Below are positions 7,012 to 8,653 of a stretch of 8,653 bases of DNA, piece by piece. A model generated the notes under the pieces. That model was not told the DNA's origin. It searched no databases and saw nothing but the letters and a program-made list of their open reading frames with translations. How positions within the stretch are numbered: the first letter of the stretch is position 1; each line of letters begins with the position of its first letter. The stretch comes from Cyclobacteriaceae bacterium. Lineage in GTDB: Bacteria; Bacteroidota; Bacteroidia; Cytophagales; Cyclobacteriaceae. Position numbers and translations under genes: made by a program. The DNA lies in NCBI GenBank assembly GCA_025455225.1, contig JALOMY010000141.1, forward strand, positions 1 through 8,653, read 5' to 3'.

Positions 7012-7030
7012 ACAACCACGAAAGGGTTGT
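7012..7030 (-). other. Short hairpin in the leader of the homoserine dehydrogenase gene
   Basis: ACAACC at 7012-7017 pairs perfectly with GGTTGT at 7025-7030 around a 7-base loop. On the minus strand it lies between the BLUF stop and the hom start and is followed by an A/T-rich stretch rather than a pure T-run. It might weakly end the BLUF transcript or stabilise the hom leader. A 6-bp stem is common by chance. Confidence 0.25.
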
Positions 7031-7083
7031 TTACTGTGAAGTAATTTGAAGAGTTGCAAATAAGTAAATAGTGAGTATCTGAG

Positions 7084-7530
7084 TCAGGCAGAGTCCGGTA
7101 TCTCGGCATAATCCACCAGGTTCTTTTTATAAAATAAGGTAAGGAAAGTCATTAAGAGGTTGCCTTTATCTTCAGGACCTTTTTCTTCGAAAAAATGATC
7201 GATGTCTTTATACCCGGTTAAATGATGGAAGTCAGAATCGGATAATTTTTTAAATCCCATAGACCAGTCCTTAAATATCCGGGAAGGAGAGGTGCCTTCC
7301 ATTATTTTCATTACCCTTCGATGCTTGGGATCACGGCAAATGGAATCGTAAAGTTCGAGCACGGATTCTTTATTCCCTTCCAGTACCTGAATGAATTTTC
7401 CATTCAGGTATAACAACATGCCCGTAATGTTATTCAGTTTATTGTAGTGACGACTTTCTTTAAGAAGGTTGATCAGGTCCTCCTGGGAAAATGGAACATT
7501 TGTATGGCTTGTATAGATCAGATGGTACAT
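7084..7530 (-). CDS. BLUF-domain blue-light photoreceptor, short single-domain form
   Basis: This 148-residue protein is a BLUF domain, which binds FAD and changes its hydrogen bonding around the flavin in blue light. The functional residues are all present with the exact spacing of the AppA photoreceptor: Tyr6 (HLIYTS), Asn30, Gln48 (FIQVLEG), Trp89 and Met91 (KDWSMGF). The ITGMLLY strand (35-41) and the GKFIQVLEG stretch (44-52) complete the ferredoxin-like core, which ends near residue 95. The remaining 50 residues are polar and then partly hydrophobic (NLLMTFLTLFYKK). They probably form the capping helices seen in short BLUF proteins. No cyclase, EAL or DNA-binding output domain is fused, so it should signal by protein contact (inference). 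ATG at 7530 gives the standard N-terminus. It is divergent from the oxidoreductase gene and upstream of hom on the same strand; whether either is its target is unknown. Confidence 0.92.
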   Translation of the reverse strand: MYHLIYTSHTNVPFSQEDLINLLKESRHYNKLNNITGMLLYLNGKFIQVLEGNKESVLELYDSICRDPKHRRVMKIMEGTSPSRIFKDWSMGFKKLSDSDFHHLTGYKDIDHFFEEKGPEDKGNLLMTFLTLFYKKNLVDYAEIPDSA

Positions 7531-7663
7531 GGTAGTAATGTACTCATTTTTTTCGTTTCCTTTGAATCGGATTACATCAGGTTATTATGACGAAATTTTA
7601 CTGGTGGAATGAAATTACAGAGACAGAATACTATTTTCAGGCCAAATTAGAATTCATTTTAAT
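7531..7663. promoter_or_regulatory. Divergent gap between BLUF and oxidoreductase genes
   Basis: These 133 bases must carry the promoters of both divergent genes, but I find no convincing TTTG/TAnnTTTG pair on either strand and no strong dyad. A 26-codon ORF (ATG at 7587) runs across the gap and ends in an ATGA overlap with the oxidoreductase start. Confidence 0.3.
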
Positions 7664-8653
7664 ATGACACGATCATCAAAAACATTGCGCATCCTGGTTG
7701 TGGGTTGTGGTAACATGGGCAGTTCTCACGCCACCGCATACCATAACCTGGAGGGATTTCAAATCTGCGGACTCGTTGCAAAAGGCGATAGTAATGCCAT
7801 TTTAAATAAAAAGCTGGGCGGTGGATATGAATTGTTTGATGATTACGAAGTTGCATTAGAGAAAACTAAACCTGATGCAGTATGTATTGCTACGTACCCC
7901 GATACCCATGAATCGTATGCAATAAAAGCATTTGATAAGGGTTGCCACGTGTTTATTGAAAAGCCGGTTGCCGATACTGTGGCCGGAGCAGAACGTGTAG
8001 TGGCTGCTGCCCGAAAGGCAAACCGAAAATTAGTTGTAGGTTATATTCTCAGGCATCATCCGTCCTGGGAGAAGTTTATTGAGTTATCCCGGCAACTTGG
8101 AAAACCGTTGGTAATGCGCATGAATCTTAATCAGCAAAGCCATGGGGTAATGTGGAACGTGCACCGCAACCTGATGAAGAGTTTAAGCCCGATTGTTGAT
8201 TGTGGCGTTCATTATATTGATGTGATGTGCCAAATGACGCGCAGCAAACCGGTGCAGGTAAGTGCTATCGGAGCGCGTTTAACCGAAGATATCCCCAAAG
8301 GAAATTATAATTACGGCCAACTTCAGATTCGGTTTGAAGATGGATCAGTTGGGTGGTATGAAGCCGGTTGGGGTCCAATGATCAGCGAAACAGCCTTTTT
8401 CGTAAAAGATGTAATCGGGCCGAAAGGATGTGTTTCTATTGTTGCTAAAGAAGCCGGAGCCAGCGGTAAATCAGATTCCGTTGAATCGCATACGAAGACA
8501 GAATCATTACGTTTTCATCATGCCGATATCGATGATAAAAACAACTTCATAAAAGCAGATGAATGGATCAACCTGACCGATGAACCCGACCACCAGGAGC
8601 TCTGCAACCGCGAACAACGTTTTTTCCTGAAAGCAATTGACGAAAATCTGGAT
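7664..8653 (+). CDS. Gfo/Idh/MocA family NAD(P)-dependent oxidoreductase, partial at C-terminus
   Basis: I translated this frame by hand: 330 codons are open from ATG 7664 to the right edge. The family oxidises or reduces sugars, inositols and related alcohols with NAD(P). The Rossmann fold starts at residue 8 with LRILVVGCGNMGSSHA, and the beta-4 element AVCIATYPDTHESYA (72-86) follows. The family motif EKP is at 99-101, with Lys100 the usual catalytic lysine. The C-terminal domain shows DCGVHYIDVM (179-188), holding the conserved His183, and GQLQIRFEDGSVGWYEAGWG (218-237). Family members are about 330-400 residues, so only a short C-terminal part is missing. The substrate cannot be told. 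The start is the first ATG before the Rossmann fold; it overlaps the TGA of a 26-codon upstream ORF. No neighbour in the window suggests a pathway. Confidence 0.88.
   Translation, partial: MTRSSKTLRILVVGCGNMGSSHATAYHNLEGFQICGLVAKGDSNAILNKKLGGGYELFDDYEVALEKTKPDAVCIATYPDTHESYAIKAFDKGCHVFIEKPVADTVAGAERVVAAARKANRKLVVGYILRHHPSWEKFIELSRQLGKPLVMRMNLNQQSHGVMWNVHRNLMKSLSPIVDCGVHYIDVMCQMTRSKPVQVSAIGARLTEDIPKGNYNYGQLQIRFEDGSVGWYEAGWGPMISETAFFVKDVIGPKGCVSIVAKEAGASGKSDSVESHTKTESLRFHHADIDDKNNFIKADEWINLTDEPDHQELCNREQRFFLKAIDENLD

Noticed and set aside
6986..7015. TTG start extending the homoserine dehydrogenase by ten residues
   Set aside because: The Rossmann fold begins right after ATG 6985, and the extension overlaps part of a hairpin in the leader.
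7659..7856. Minus-strand 65-codon ORF
   Set aside because: Antisense to the Rossmann fold of the Gfo/Idh/MocA gene, whose motifs are clear.
1..8653. Defence, toxin-antitoxin, secondary-metabolite or mobile-element system
   Set aside because: All substantial ORFs fall into metabolic enzyme, peptidase, photoreceptor or unknown membrane families. No transposase, integrase, terminal repeats or CRISPR-like repeats were seen on reading both strands.

Overview
The window looks like chromosomal DNA from a Bacteroidota bacterium, probably a Cytophagales relative. This rests on the protein types (an M28 PSMA-like peptidase with its characteristic wording, a split transketolase half, a 4-TM protein of a type I associate with this phylum), on starts that mostly lack a strong Shine-Dalgarno sequence, and on two sites that resemble the TTTG / TAnnTTTG promoter of this phylum. 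The phylum is an inference; the order is a guess. I see no rRNA, tRNA, insertion sequence, phage gene or CRISPR array.

Layout. Positions 1-4253 hold four minus-strand genes. In transcription order they are a transketolase C-terminal subunit, a small four-helix membrane protein, a secreted metal-dependent amidohydrolase (prolidase/imidazolonepropionase-like), and an M28 zinc carboxypeptidase that runs off the left edge. The last three are closely packed; a 19-bp palindrome abuts the start codon of the membrane protein. Positions 4254-4651 are a divergent gap with a possible 27-residue single-helix membrane protein. Positions 4652-5884 (plus) encode a class V aminotransferase of the 'cysteine desulfurase-like' VC1184 type. 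It converges on a minus-strand pair: a BLUF blue-light photoreceptor (7084-7530) followed by a stand-alone homoserine dehydrogenase (5963-6985). From 7664 to the right edge a plus-strand Gfo/Idh/MocA-type NAD(P)-dependent oxidoreductase begins, divergent from the BLUF gene.

How the genes may work together. The amidohydrolase and M28 peptidase look like an extracytoplasmic peptide-degrading pair: one has a clear signal peptide, while the other appears to have lost the start of its coding region. Transketolase, homoserine dehydrogenase, the aminotransferase and the Gfo/Idh/MocA protein are separate metabolic enzymes, and the sequence shows no shared pathway. The BLUF-homoserine dehydrogenase pair is the only arrangement hinting at light input near a biosynthetic gene, and this is speculative. 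I found no convincing new multi-gene system. The observations most worth following are the missing M28 N-terminus, the transketolase half without its partner, the palindrome at 3224-3242, the small membrane ORF, and the aminotransferase that lacks a desulfurase cysteine.
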